From Alnus glutinosa (Eukaryota; Streptophyta; Magnoliopsida; Fagales; Betulaceae), in contig NC_084886.1 of the NCBI RefSeq assembly GCF_958979055.1, positions 49,807,654 through 49,871,653 on the forward strand: DNA of 64,000 nucleotides. Direction: 5' to 3'. The position numbers and the translations under genes are program-made. The notes under the pieces are model-generated. The model had not been told where the DNA came from. It was given only the letters and a program-made list of their open reading frames with translations, and did not search any database. Each line of letters opens with the position of its first letter. The stretch's first letter is position 1. This document shows, in pieces, positions 34,501 through 47,320 of this stretch.

Positions 34501-36477
34501 ATGGGTGAAGAAGCTAAACAGGTGAGGTTTCTGCATTAATTTTCAGTGAGTTAATTTTGTCTATTTTAGGCTGCATTTCTTTTGACCGATCCTTAATGAT
34601 TGTTCTTCATTTGTACTTGGTAGGAACAAGCTAAGGCAGAGGAGAAGAAAGAGGAGACAGCAGAGGAGAAGAAGGAAGAGAAGGCAGAGGAGAAGAAGGA
34701 AGAGCCAAAGCCACCTTCTCCATTTGTCTTGTACGTGGACTTGCATTGTGTTGGATGTGCCAAGAAGATCGAGAAGTCCATCATGAAAATTAGAGGTCCC
34801 CCCTCTCTTTTGTTAAATTACCTTTGGACAAAGTTCATCTTTCGTTTGTTTGTTTGTTTGTTTGTTTGTTATCTATAACCTGTACATTTATTGCTGTGAT
34901 CAATCAGGAGTGGAGGGGATTGTGATAGACATGAATAAAAACGAAGTGACTATAAAGGGAATAGTGGAGCCTCAAGCTGTGTGCACGAAAATAATGACAA
35001 GGACAAAAAGAAGTGCAAAAGTCCTATCCCCATTACCAGCATCTGAGGGTGAACCCATGCCAGAAGTTGTTGCTTCACAGGTCTAATGCATGCGCGCGCA
35101 GTACCTTTACTTTTAAACTGATAAGATATATAAATTGAAGTGCTCAATTAATTTACGTCAATTGTTTCCAAGCATGAATGATGAACCCACATGTGGTACT
35201 CTGCTGTGCTCCAGGTTAGTGGACCAATAACAGTGGAACTCAATGTAAACATGCACTGTGAGGCCTGTGCTGAGCAACTTAAGAGGAAGATCCTCAAAAT
35301 GAGAGGTACGACTTTGTTACATTTTACCATTAATCTGCATAAACCTAAGTCAATAATTTGATTGTGACTGCCCAACAGCATGAAATAATAAGAAAATTAA
35401 GCTGACTAAGAAACCCCATAAAGGGGGCTTTGTAAGTTTAATTTCGAATATCCAGTAATTCCGATCCGACAATAAATATGATCGAGAGAATTTTTATGAG
35501 TCTCACATGTACAAACAAGCCCACCCACTTGTTTTGACATATGAATCTTATATTAACTCATTTAACTTTATTTGAATTGACGCTAAATCAACATCTAACC
35601 TGGCCTGGCATGACCTGTCAGATGTGACATGCAGTCCTCTGGATGCATGTAACTTGTTATTAAAAAGCATGACTGTGTTAAGATGTTGCCCTTGAATTAA
35701 TCCAACAGAAGAAAAAAAAAAAAAAAAACCTAAATAAAAGGAATTGGTTGCTAAAGTCTTAGTAGATTCCCATACTTTTCCACCATATCGGCCATATATA
35801 TGCTAGCTTGTGCATCTACCATTATAATGATATATATGGGCCTAACTTTTGCTATTTAAATTAATGGATGAAACTGGTCATCATGCCGTGTCATACGTTG
35901 TAGTCAATATGTTCAAATATTAATCAAACTATTAATTAAATTTATCAATTATTTTATTTTATTTTTTTTATGAGCAATTTAAGTTTTTGAGACAAACTTG
36001 AATTCATGTTTTGTGTTAATTATAGGAGTTCAAACAGCCGTGACCGAGCTCAGTACTGGGAAGGTAATGGTCACTGGGACCATGGACGGAGACAAGCTTG
36101 TAGATTATGTTTATAGACGCACAAAAAAGCAAGCTCGGATTGTACCGCAGCCAGAGCCTGAACCGGAGAAGAAAGAAGAAAATAAGGAAGCTGAGAAGCC
36201 CGCAGAAGAAGCAAAACCCGAAGAAAAGAAAGAAGGCGAAAAACCACCAGAAGAAGGTAAAAAAGAAGAAGGTGACAAGGGTGGCAACAATGGCGAAAGC
36301 ATTGAGAATAAAGAAGATCACAAGGGTGGTGATCAGGAAAGCAAGGACGGTGGAGATGATCATGAGGAAGGTATGAAGAGGATGATGCACTACTACCAGC
36401 CTTTCTATGTCATTGAACGAATACCACCTCCTCAGCTCTTCAGTGATGAGAACCCCAATGCATGCTGCATTTCATAA
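34501..36477 (+). CDS. Heavy metal-associated isoprenylated plant protein (HIPP), two HMA domains, 302 aa
   Basis: A predicted metal-binding, membrane-anchored protein. Exons: 34501-34521, 34624-34795, 34908-35080, 35215-35305, 36026-36477 (TAA), frame kept. After a Lys/Glu-rich N-terminus (8-36), HMA domain 1 spans about 41-110 with the metal loop LHCVGC (Cys49, Cys52). HMA domain 2 spans about 127-190 with MHCEAC (Cys137, Cys140). A long Glu/Lys-rich linker (about 195-275) follows. The C-terminal block YVIERIPPPQLFSDENP and the final CCIS form a CaaX farnesylation box (Cys299). Domain order and tail match the HIPP5-9 type of Arabidopsis; I do not assign a number. Known relatives bind Cd, Cu or Zn and act in metal handling and stress (family knowledge). 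All motifs are intact. Confidence 0.92.
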
Positions 36478-37527
36478 TAAATATGAACCAAAATTATTAT
36501 AATATCAAAAATGTTATTATTATAATACACTCGTGATGAGAATTTTAGAAAGTTTGGTGCATGGGAGGTACGTGTCAAATGGAAAATTAGATGCAAATTG
36601 ATTAATAATATAAATCATTCTGTATCGATAATATATGCATATTATATGATCAATATTCAACCATATAATTATAAGAATATTCAATTCTCAGTTCAAATAT
36701 ATATGGGCCCTTTGCATGCCTTCTTTTGTGTGTTATTGGGGATCGAGTCGTACTTTGATATCATTAACAAAGGCTTGATGCAAAGCATGTGTCGTATGTT
36801 GTGAATATATGAATGGCACCACATGTGGCAGACAGGAATTCAATCACAAAATTCCCATGTGATAACCTTTTCATTTTTGTTTTTATTTGTAAAGCAAACC
36901 TAATACTATATTTTATATATCAATCACTAATTCATTTTTGTGAAGCCTGTCAAGCAAATATGTAATCTATTTTAAGGAAGGCCACCGTCGATATCTAATG
37001 AAGATTCTTGCTGTATCCTCTAATTGGGAAACATATGCAAGATAAGGTCATTATGTCCACCTCCATAACAATGCATGCTAGCTAGCTGATCAATCACATG
37101 CCACATCGATGTTTAATGGTTAGAGTATTCTTAATGGTTTTATCAAATTTTAGTAGCTAAAATAGTTAAAAATTATTTTTCTCTATTCTGGTGAGCCATT
37201 TTTTTAAAGCATCCCTAACAGCCTCACTATTTTAACTATTTACTATTACTACTATTTCATTTAAATAATACTTTTTTCGATTTCTTTATTCTTAGCAACC
37301 TAACAGGTGTGTTTTTACTAAGCATTTGGTCTTGCAATGAGCATTAGAAGGTAACAAACCTATTATTATCAATAACCAAAAGATCACAGATCGATTCAAC
37401 GTAGCCACAAATCAAAAAGGGAAAAAAAAAAATTGCCACAAAAAATCCTAGGTGCATGTTGGGTCATCGAGAAAACAGCACTTCAGGTAATCATTCTAAC
37501 AAATAACCCACGACTGATCAAGGATTG
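36478..37527. other. Intergenic region
   Basis: AT-rich, no gene seen. GAACCCCAATGC just before its start belongs to the HIPP tail; nothing else is recognisable. Confidence 0.5.
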
Positions 37528-38443
37528 TGTTGGTACAGTTTCCGGTATGGTGACGTGTCGCCTGAGGATTCGCTGCTACCGAACACTTTGACCCTACAAA
37601 AAGGAACAAACAACTCGTCGGGGGTGCCGACCACGCCCACTCCGATGCCTAAGTCAGTCTAAAAAGTTTTCTGTAGAGAACTTCTTAATCTTAATCTCAA
37701 GAGCTTAGAGAATTCGTGTGTTTATACCTGGTGTGACGGTCTTTATTTATAGGCCGGACCCTCTTGACATTGAGTTGGATTAGGAGTTTGAGTCCTAGCC
37801 TGGTTTGAGTTTTAATCATATCTTCTGGGAATTTGAGTAGGAGTGTTGAATCCGCAGTTGATTGCGTTTGTACTTCTTTAAATTCGATTCCATGTCAATA
37901 ACCATCTTATCCCATAAATCATGGATCTGTAGTTTATCTCTGATCTCCTGGGATTCTATCCTTATCGAATTCTGAGACGGGTGTGGCGCATGGCACCTTC
38001 TTAGGAGACTGTAGCACATTTCAGCTGACCTCCGAGGTGATGATATCCGAGACGTTTCCGCTTTTACCTGGAGATCTCGGGATATATCCGCACCATAATA
38101 GGGTTGTGTAAGTCCGAGATGTTTATACTCTAAGATGTTGACTCATCCAATGGATATCACCCCGAGAAGATACCGCACCGATTCGATATCATACCGATGT
38201 GTTATTACTCCGAGGCACAAATATCCGAGATATGTTCACTCCATCTTGGCTGGGAGATCTCGGGATATTTTACATACCGTAACCTGGAATGTTAAGACCG
38301 AGACATCGTCATATCTCCGAGATGTCTTCGGACCTAAACGACCTTCCCTTCACTGGATGGAACCATGCAGAACAAGTAGCCGAGACATAACTCCGAGATG
38401 TCATTGGATCCACGTGTCTCTAGGGTTGATTTTATCCCTAACA
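37528..38443. mobile_element. Solo LTR (retrotransposon fossil)
   Basis: 916 bp, starts TGTTGGTACAGTTTCCGG and ends TTTTATCCCTAACA, flanked by a perfect 5-bp duplication GATTG (37523-37527 and 38444-38448). It contains a promoter-like TATTTATAGG (37744-37753) and many copies of CCGAGATGT-type motifs in its second half. No primer-binding site or internal region follows, so it is a solo LTR left by recombination. It is related to the LTR at 14681-16189. The perfect target duplication suggests it is younger than that copy. Confidence 0.88.
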
Positions 38444-41437
38444 GATTGTTCCAAGGAGAAACGGTAATGGGGCTTCTTACCATGTGATTTTTCGAGCAAG
38501 AAAAGCAGACAGTTGAATCAAAATGAACATATAGAGATAGGCTAGAAAGCTGTCTACTTGTGAAAGCCAAATAGATCTGATTTGAAGGATAACTGTGAAC
38601 CTTCAAATCTGTTGAAATTCCAAAACTTCGGTGGAGGGACTGTTATTTCAGAATCGATTTTTGCAGGTGAAAGCAAGGGCAAAGGAATCCTGGAAGTAGG
38701 TGTTCGGAGAAGAAAATGGGAGAAAGAAAGGAAAAAAGTGGTGCCGGGTCATGTGAGAAATAAAGGACAAAAAAGAAAAAAAAAAATAGAGAAATGACAA
38801 TTTTTATAGTTTTTTAATGATTTAGTAAGTGATCAGTACTCACCAAAATGAGTGATCAGTACTCACCAATTTTGGTGAGTACTATTTATTCACCAATTTT
38901 TTGTGGTTAAAGTAGTGAAACTTTTGGAAGCTAATGGTTTTTGTATATTTTCACCAAATTGTTGCTAGGAATGCTCAAGATCCACAACAAATAACTGTTC
39001 AAATTGTAGTGATTTGGATAGTTGTTAGGAGAGAGCTCATATATATATAAAATTCATATGTTCAAATAAATTTTAGGCTATCCGATTACCTATTCGAACA
39101 ACTTAGTCCTTAATTACTGTGTATTCCAATCCACGTTAAACAGTTTAATTAAGGTGGGTGAGAGTGGAAGAGAACAGCAGAAATGAATTGCACAAAATTG
39201 AGTTATGCATGTGGACAAAAATCATTCCCTTAAACTGCTTTTAATACACTTTTGGTGCTGATCAAGCGTAATAAATGGAAAAAGTCCCCCTGAAAAGCCA
39301 AATAATCTGGACCATGCATGCGGTTAATGCTCTTTCTTTCCAAACACTTATCCATAAATTTCTGAAAGCTTCTCTTAATTTGCAATCTTTTCTACTGAAA
39401 TATATCGTCCTTTTTTGGTTCTCATTTTTTTACATGTATGCATGGCACTCTGGCAGAGTACTTCAGAATGAGATAGATTTAGAAAAGGATATATATATAA
39501 TATATATATAGCAGATAAAAAAGCACTAAATTAAAGCAGATGGCAGCTTCTGAGGACATCTGATAATTAAGTTGCAGAAATCATGACATGTATACCCTTT
39601 CAATCATTGTACTCCTGTCATAAAAAAATCCATCTTTACAAGGCTTTGAAGTGGGTAAAAAAGTCTAAATCTCTGTGACTGTGGATGTCACATGAACGTA
39701 AAAGGACAGGATAAAACTCATGGTGGGGGGTTTGAGAGATTCCGTCAGGCAAATCAGGCGTGGGTTTCACATGGTGGTGGGGGCCTGCGCTGTACGCCTG
39801 TACATGTTTGAGATCTGAGTAATCTTAATAGTTTAAAGACTTGTGAATATTGATGAACAACAAAATTGCACCACATATGTATAACACTAAATATATGTAG
39901 CGGGATTCATATAATGAGTCTTGCATGAATCTAGATCACCATATGAGTTCCACCCTATATTTCTAGTGTTGTATAATTTTATTGTGCAAAATTTTTTTTT
40001 CTAATTCAAATGGGACACAAGTAAGTCATTGCCGCAGTGATGACATGATCGATGCCATTGCCATCACACATGCATGTGTCCATTTGTCCTTTTGTTTCAT
40101 ACACAAAGCAGACACACACCCTCAAAAGTTGAAGACAATGTCTGGTAATAAAAGGAATTAAATTGGATAATTTTCTATAAATGAAGTTACGGGAAGGATG
40201 ATGCAGTTATCACGTAGATAAAGCAATTTTTTCACCAAAAGAAAAAGCATACAACAACTTTCTTTGACTAATCTTAAAGCAATTTAAGTATCAAACTACT
40301 TTTATTCATTACCATATACCACTTAATATAGTGGTTATTAATTCTAGTACTTGAAACTGTTATTCTATTTTTTAATTCAAAGTTTTAATTTGCTTCTTCA
40401 ATTTATGCAAATCTTGGTGGGTATATTAGCATGCATTTTCAGTGTAATATAATTGATATTCTAGATTGGATGATGGCATTAGCATACTTACTATTAGGAA
40501 GTAGTTTAGAGCCTGAAGTATTGAAGCTAGGATCCATTAATAATGGTACTAGCTAGTCAAGGCATAATTATAATAGGTTGAGCTATCTTTATCTTCTAAA
40601 GTTTTTCCACATATTTAGAGATTTGGACATTGGACCTACTGGATAAAATCTTCCAATCTATGAATTTTTTCTTTATCATTTTTACAATACATATAGTGGA
40701 TTGGATGAATCTTCGTCAGTTTGATGAAATGGAGCGAATCCATTTCACAGTGTCAATTTTATATTTCGTGCAAGTTCTTGACACGAATATAAAATTTAAA
40801 GATAGGAGGTGCATCGGTCTCCTTGCAAATCTAAGTAAAGAATCCATGCATGTGCATGGCGTTATAATCAATGAGTGCATAAAATGATGATGCCTCGAGC
40901 ACTTCATGCATAATCAAAGTAATAGCAACCTCGGATGCATAATCAAAGTACTCTGACTAAGTTCTAATTTCCCTTTTTTTTTTTTATTCTTTTGTTTTCT
41001 TGCAGTCAAGGGAAATATATATATATATATACTTCATTTAAAATAAGTAGTAATTGATCATCTTAAGTTTCCCAAGTTCCAATCACGAAGCCAACTTCTT
41101 TGAGAAGGAAAACAACGCACATGGGAATCAACATCTATGGTGATCCAAGTCCCATGAAAAGGAGAGTTCACTGTACTTTTGAATAAGCAGCAGACAGAGA
41201 TGCTGACACAGCTTTGCACTCATCCAACTCACCGACTCATATATATCCATTCAAAACAACAATTTTCCTACTAAAAGTATCTTTTAGACATAATCCGATC
41301 CTCTTGATCAACCGCGTACCTCAAGCCGCCATGAACAGTAAACTAAAGCAAAAATTTAACATCCTCATGAGGGGGCAATGGTTCCTTTCTAGGGAATCTA
41401 GGGTTATTTTAGACGTTCATCTACGTGCCATAGATCC
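38444..41437. other. Intergenic region between the LTR and the second HMA gene
   Basis: No gene supported. At 38825-38885 the block GTGATCAGTACTCACCAA occurs twice and once inverted (TTGGTGAGTACT), forming a small hairpin. (TA)n stretches lie at 39491-39509 and 41020-41030. The rest is unremarkable AT-rich DNA. Confidence 0.5.
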
Positions 41438-41444
41438 TATATAA
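41438..41444 (+). promoter_or_regulatory. TATA box of the 130-aa HMA gene
   Basis: CTATATAAGG matches the plant TATA consensus and lies 114 bases before the ATG, a normal distance with a short leader. Confidence 0.65.
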
Positions 41445-41557
41445 GGCCTTCTAACTCACCCCACTTCTAGTTCATAAACAAGTAGAATCCTAACCGCTGT
41501 GATAAATATATATCAAGAACAAAGCAATTACTTTGATGTAAACTTGCGCTCTGGTCA

Positions 41558-42732
41558 ATGGCGGACATGCAAATTGTTCTGGCTTGCAAAAATGTGGAAG
41601 CACAGTACGTGGAGATGATGGTGCCTCTCTACTCTTATGGGTGTGGAAAGAAAATAAAAAACACCTTATCCCATCTCAAAGGTAAGATTAATTACAGGAT
41701 TTCCCATATTTCTATCTACATGATATGCATTTTCTTAAAAAAAAAATTAAAAAATTTACTATTCTGTTTCTTTGAACATCTTGCATACTACTATACCTAG
41801 CTAATTAAGACAAATGCAAACCGAAGGCATGAGTTAGTTGTACTATATAAGGGTGTACAAATGGGGCGGTTATTAACTACTAATAACCGTGCGGTAACCG
41901 CTAATAATCACCAAAAATTGCTAACTAAAAAATTGAAAATAACCGCAACCGGATACCTTGATTGCGGTTACCGGTTATCAAATTTTAAGAAATTGATTAA
42001 TAACTAGGTAACCGATAGCCATTTTTTTTCTTCATATATATATACAAATAATTATATTTATTGTAGATGAGCCACAAACTCAATCTTTAAATTCAAGGAA
42101 TGAATCATTCATATATTTTAAGTTTTTTAATAATGAAGGTTTGGTATTTTTTTGAATTGTCATCATATTTTAATTTCAATACAATTGTCATTATATTTTA
42201 TAATATTTGTTTGTTTGATTTTCTTTGCAGTCATTTTATTTAATCTATGGACTTGATTGTGAACTCATTGAGATGAATGAATGGTGAATGGTAAATGAAA
42301 TTATGCACGTCCACTAGTATTTACTATTTAGAATTGAATATTGAATGATTGGATATTGAATTAAAAAAAAATGAAGAAAATCAACAATGTATAAAAACCG
42401 GTTACCCAGTTAATAACTGAATAATCGACGATTGATAATAACCGCAACCGAACCAGTTGCGGTTATTTAAATGAGAATAATTGGGTACCCCAGTTTACAA
42501 TTGCGATCATGAAGAAATAACCACAAACGCAACCGAGTTATACACCCCTAATACTATATATTAAGAGTGAGCGCGTTTGACCTTACCATTTAATTTGAAA
42601 AAAAAAAATGACTGTTTTAGAAAGTGCACGATTTTATTGTGCCAGCCTAGCTAGTGTTGGGCATGGGCCTGATTTATGAATGGGCTAAAGCCCAAGGCCT
42701 AGAAAGAAACCAAAATTGTTTACCAATTAAGA

Positions 42733-42773
<41 letters not shown>

Positions 42774-42830
42774 CAAGAAAAATTCTGAAGTTTAATTTAC
42801 ACGTACGCCTGATACGCATGCAATATGGAC

Positions 42831-42874
<44 letters not shown>

Positions 42875-43116
42875 AGAAAAATTCTGAAGTTTAATTTACA
42901 CGTACGCCTGATACGCATGCAATATGGACATGAGTTATGTTATGATATCTCCAGCTGGTCCATGAATGATATATATGAATGGTGGGATTAATTGGACCAC
43001 TTCCTAAATTAAAGATGATGAATACATCCAGTCATCCACAAACACGCATATAAATGCACACTGACACAAAGGAAATGTGCAAAGAAAAAGGGAGATCGAT
43101 CATAGCACGGGTAGGT

Positions 43117-43171
<55 letters not shown>

Positions 43172-43860
43172 TCGATGCAAATTTCGAAGTCAATGATATC
43201 CTTTTTTCTTACATGTGTATATATGTCATTGGTATGACCAATTCAATGAATTCATGCATGTATCAGGTGATCCATTGAATGCACTAGCCCACCCGTTGCC
43301 CTGAAATTAGGCCTCAATCATAAGTCCACTGACCTATGCATATATGGGCCTTCACTTTTATTGACACCATCATTGCACCATTAAAGTAGTGAAAAAAATG
43401 TGCGTAAAGAACCCCATCCTCTAATTCTTTTTTTCCGAGGAAAAATGCTATTGAGGAGATAAACGATGTGTCTTCCCAAACAGCAAGAATAATGAAAATA
43501 AGGAAATTAGTGTTTTGAAAAATTTGAACTTAATCAGATATATAGATATTCTAATTACATCTAATTAGTTGGATAATGCTAATGGGTGCAGGGATATATT
43601 CAGTACAAGTGGATTATAATGAACAAAAGGTGACTGTGTGGGGAATTTGTAACAAGCACAATGTGCTAGCAACAATAAGGAGCAAGAGAAAAGAAGCACG
43701 TTTTTGGAACCCGGAAGATAACATGGCATCGGAAGAATCACCATCACCACCGCCTTCGGATCCTCCGAGAGAGTCGAAGTCTTATTTTGCTTTGACTAGG
43801 GTTCGGTCTCTAACCTTGAAAGCATGGAAGAAGGTTTTCACTAGATCATATTCCTTCTGA
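41558..43860 (+). CDS. HMA-domain (HIPP-related) protein without CxxC, 130 aa
   Basis: Two exons: 41558-41681 and 43592-43860 (TGA), with the intron inside a Gly codon. The domain runs from about residue 18 to 75: VEMMVPLYSYGCGKKIKNTL, then GIYSVQVDYNEQKVTVWGIC, then ATIRSKRKEARFW. The position of the metal loop reads YSYGC, so only one Cys remains and heavy-metal binding by the classical CxxC is unlikely. This loop is typical of a plant HMA subgroup that keeps the fold but not the site (family knowledge). The C-terminal half is Ser/Pro-rich, then basic (LTRVRSLTLKAWKKVFTRSY), with no CaaX box. Possible roles are protein interaction or vascular/transport functions; the sequence does not say. 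The intron is 1.9 kb, unusually repeat-rich. Confidence 0.85.
41850..42551. mobile_element. hAT-like non-autonomous element in the HMA-gene intron
   Basis: The left end AGGGTGTACAAATGGGGCGG and the right end AACCGAGTTATACACCCCTA are inverted. Subterminal regions carry repeated AACCGC/GCGGTTA motifs facing inward. The same nine bases TACTATATA lie outside both ends (41841-41849, 42552-42560), close to the 8-bp duplication of hAT elements. About 700 bp, AT-rich centre, no coding frame. Confidence 0.65.
42752..42930. repeat. Tandem duplication with (TA)n spacers
   Basis: A 60-base block starting ACAAGAAAAATTCTGAAG occurs at about 42772 and 42871, each copy preceded by a (TA)n run. An (AC)n run at 42732-42752 precedes the first. 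Confidence 0.9.
43121..43169. repeat. (TA)n microsatellite
   Basis: About 24 uninterrupted TA units in the intron of the HMA gene. Confidence 0.95.
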
Positions 43861-46138
43861 AGGAGGGAATTAAACTCAATTTAGATGGTGAATGAGTGTA
43901 AATTTGGCAAAATACACTGCTTATTATCTCATTTTGTAAATTACTAAATAATATGCTTTTTCAAGCATTTTAGTTCTCTTTATAATTTTTTTTTTTTTTT
44001 TTTAGATGGCTCTTTTTTATAATTAGTCCTTGTTCTAAACAGGATATGGTGATGCCCCCTTTTAATTTTACCTAATCCTTTCTGAGCAACTCATTTCCCA
44101 TTTGAACTTAACCACAAAGGGGAAGTGAAAGTCAGCATAGGCATGCGACGCACGCTCCCATAAAACACGCAACAAATGGTAGACTCATTAGTCAAGCATG
44201 TTAGGTTGATACAAAATCAAATGATTTGTGACCTTAATTGTTCGTACAGTTGATCGTACACCAATAGTTCATCTTCAGGCAAGATGATATGCAAAGACAA
44301 GAAACAGACACGGATAACTTGTCAGTGGTGCAAGCAGAGAACAATACTCTAATATTTAATTCAGTAAGTGTTTGAAAGTCTAATCGGCAAGAAAGTGAAA
44401 AGAAAAAAAGTATGCATGCCTCAAAATAGGGTTCATTCAAGGGATACTCCAATAAATCATTCTCTTCCTGAGCCAATTCTAAATAGGCTAAGAAAGATCG
44501 TTCATGACAAGGTACTTTTTCTTCTTTATATAATATATAGTCCCCTTACCATAAATCCATCTGGCATGTGACCGGCTGTTAGGGGATCGTTGGTCAATGA
44601 TCCCCTTAAATTAAAGGGGTTGATCCGCTGGGCACTTGGTCCAGTTACTAATTAATGATAGTGCAAAGGGGTAATCACACCCTTGCCGCACCCTATAATT
44701 TCTATGGGCGGTGATCGATAACTTTCATCGAGGTTTGGCTCACCACGATAATATTGTACTAATTGTAATAGAAATCAACCCTTTCTCAAAATTTTCTTAT
44801 AATTGATTTTTGGAAAGAAAAAAAAATGGAATTGAGTTTAATTTGTTCGTGTTGCACATTGCCTTGAGGTTGTTTAGGTTGATTTATTGAGCATGCATGT
44901 ATGAACTTCCACAGAAGAAATTGACATATATATATATATATATATATATAGACAAAACGGCCGCATGAGTTTTCTTTGTTAATTAAATTATTAAATTCAT
45001 CAATTTCAATCAGTTTTAACTTATGAAACAAATGAAGATTTAACACATATGATATTAGAACAAAAATTTTGAGTTCGAACTGTCTCAATAATTCACAACT
45101 AAATTAATTAAGTGGTCGGCTATTTAAAAATCGAGCTCTATTGTTTTGAAGAAATTGATTTACATATAAAATTATGTAAGAAACTTTCATCATCAAAATG
45201 TCGTCTAAAAATTCAACAACATGAGAGGACATATTCTTCTTTTTGACTTTATTTTTTCTAAGGATAAGTAGAACACCGTACATAAACTTTGACAAGAGTA
45301 TGTTAACAAGACGCGTAAGGCAAGTTACTTGCCCTCATCAAGATTCTCCAGCTATACGCCAAGTTTGTGATAAAGTGCACCAGATAGAACACCCTTTAAA
45401 AGAATTAGCATCAGTTTGGCATTTTTAAATCAACAATCAACTTCAAATCAACAATTTTTAAAGTCACAATTAAACGTTTAGTAAAATTGCATTTTTAAAA
45501 ATGTTGATGCAATTTTTGGTACTTCTTTTTTGCATTGCTGATTTTATCTTTGCGAAACAAGAAAATTGTCAGGGTTCCTGGTCGGAGCCAAAGACGTATA
45601 CTCCGACGTGGGATTTAATCCCCAACAAAAACCACATATATGATTTTTTATTATTATTATTTTTTTTCACGTTTCAAATCACAATATTTTTATTCAAATG
45701 CACTCTCAAACGGGACAATTTCAGGGCCGCCCATGGGTGAAGCTTGAAAGAGGGGAAGGTGCAGAGTATTGAGATTGTAACACATGCATGCTTGAAGTTA
45801 CTCTATACTCTGGAAAACATCGCAAGGCCGGCAGTCGGCAGATCACATGTCGTTCTCCTATATATATGTTGATGTCCCTACAGAGTTAGCTTACACGGCT
45901 TGATAACGCCAAAGCATCCCATTATTGAGAACAAACAAATAAATAAAATAAAAGGTTAAAACATGATTCCACAAAGTCATAGAAGACAAGACATATCTTA
46001 GCTAACTAGAACGTGGTTGATTATAACCTTAATGATTACCAGTTGCGCGTAAGCTGACCAAAAACACAATTTGGGACCAGTTTCTCAACATATATGATGT
46101 GCCTAACCTCCAGAAAAGTTGGCCTATCCCCACTAGCT
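43861..46138. other. Intergenic region
   Basis: No gene supported. It contains a (TA)n run at about 44923-44950. GATCGTTGGTCAATGATCCCC (44586-44606) is partly self-complementary. Otherwise AT-rich. Confidence 0.45.
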
Positions 46139-46145
46139 TATAAAT
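46139..46145 (+). promoter_or_regulatory. Candidate TATA box of the small-protein gene
   Basis: TATAAAT, 120-130 bases before the ATG cluster at 46265-46273. Confidence 0.5.
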
Positions 46146-46264
46146 TTGGCTTCATTTTTGAGTTTTGACACCACCACAAAAATCAAAGCCTTTGAACTTT
46201 GAAGAAGGGTTCATGTGGGAGTAGCAGAAATCTCTTAAAGAAAGAAAGAAAGAAAGAAGTAAAG

Positions 46265-46441
46265 ATGATGATGGTGGTGATTGTGGCGGAGCTCTTAGGG
46301 GAGTACACGGCGGTGCTTACAAGGTTGACGGAGAGGCTTCTACCGCCAAGGCGTAGCCTTCATGTTCATGCTCTCAGGAATCTTCGTCTGAATTCTACGG
46401 CTTCCACGCAGGACTCCAGCTCATTCCTTCTTTATTTTTAG
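46265..46441 (+). CDS. Small plant protein, 58 aa, function unknown
   Basis: A single-exon frame with three consecutive ATGs (46265, 46268, 46271) after an A/G-rich leader containing (AAAG)n, ending TAG at 46439-46441. The sequence opens MMMVVIVAELLGEYTAVLTR, then LTERLLPPRRSLHVHALRNL. A hydrophobic/acidic helix is followed by a basic segment. It resembles a set of small conserved plant proteins I recall with the pattern AELLEEYTALLARVLE followed by PFPRRVRFL, but I cannot name a family function. The upstream TATA box and the recalled similarity are the reasons for calling it. The region upstream of the first ATG is also open, so the start is a choice. Confidence 0.6.
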   Translation: MMMVVIVAELLGEYTAVLTRLTERLLPPRRSLHVHALRNLRLNSTASTQDSSSFLLYF

Positions 46442-47275
46442 TTTTCTTCATTATTTGTTTGCAATTTTTGAATGCGTTTTTGAGATTCTTTTGGAGAGGT
46501 TTTAGATTGTGATTTAGCATAGGTTTGAGTTCATGCATGATCAGCTTCATAGCTTATTATGTAAGAATCATTCTTTGTCGATCTCATAAGGTAATGATAC
46601 AATCGGCCCTTTCTTTGTCTATGAATTTTATTTTTCTCTCCCAAAAGAAGGCAGTGGCAACAAGAAGCAACGTACGGTGATCGATGACTGCAAAATGGAG
46701 ATTCACATATAAAATTCATAGAGTTGATTAATTGGTTGGCCAGCCTCACAGTCACATACATGGTAGATGAACAAAGAAAGCTAAAGGTAGAGCAATTTAT
46801 TGGTACAAATTCTGGGAGAAGACGTAATAAATACGATCTGTTTAGGGTGCACAACATATATCTAACATTCTAACTTAGAGCCCGTTTAAGCTTTGCGTTA
46901 GAGAGTTTAAAAAGTATTTTTAGCCTAATCTGAGATGGAGCTAGGTGCCATGGAGAGAGATCCAAGCTGAAGGTTGCAATATACCTTCAGCTTGTAAATG
47001 AGCCGCTCGTACCCAAAGAAGAGAATGTAAATGAGCAAATGATGGAGAAGTTGTGTGGGATCTCTCTAAATTAATGTAATTATGATCAACTTAACCCAAA
47101 AAAGTGTCATCATTAGCAACGTGACAAATTTATTGGGACCTATCCAGTTTCATTGTCCTAGCCTACCTAATTAAAGAACTGTTTGTTCGGTAGAATTATT
47201 ACAGCATTATAACCGGTGTTCTTAGTCAAATTTAATCTCCATCCTCTTCGATTGTCCTGTCCTACCTCAGAAATT

Positions 47276-47320
<45 letters not shown>

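Noticed and set aside
36016-36390. A 124-codon minus-strand frame with many Phe/Leu residues, looking like a membrane protein
   Set aside because: Shadow of the Glu/Lys-rich tail of the HIPP gene on the other strand.
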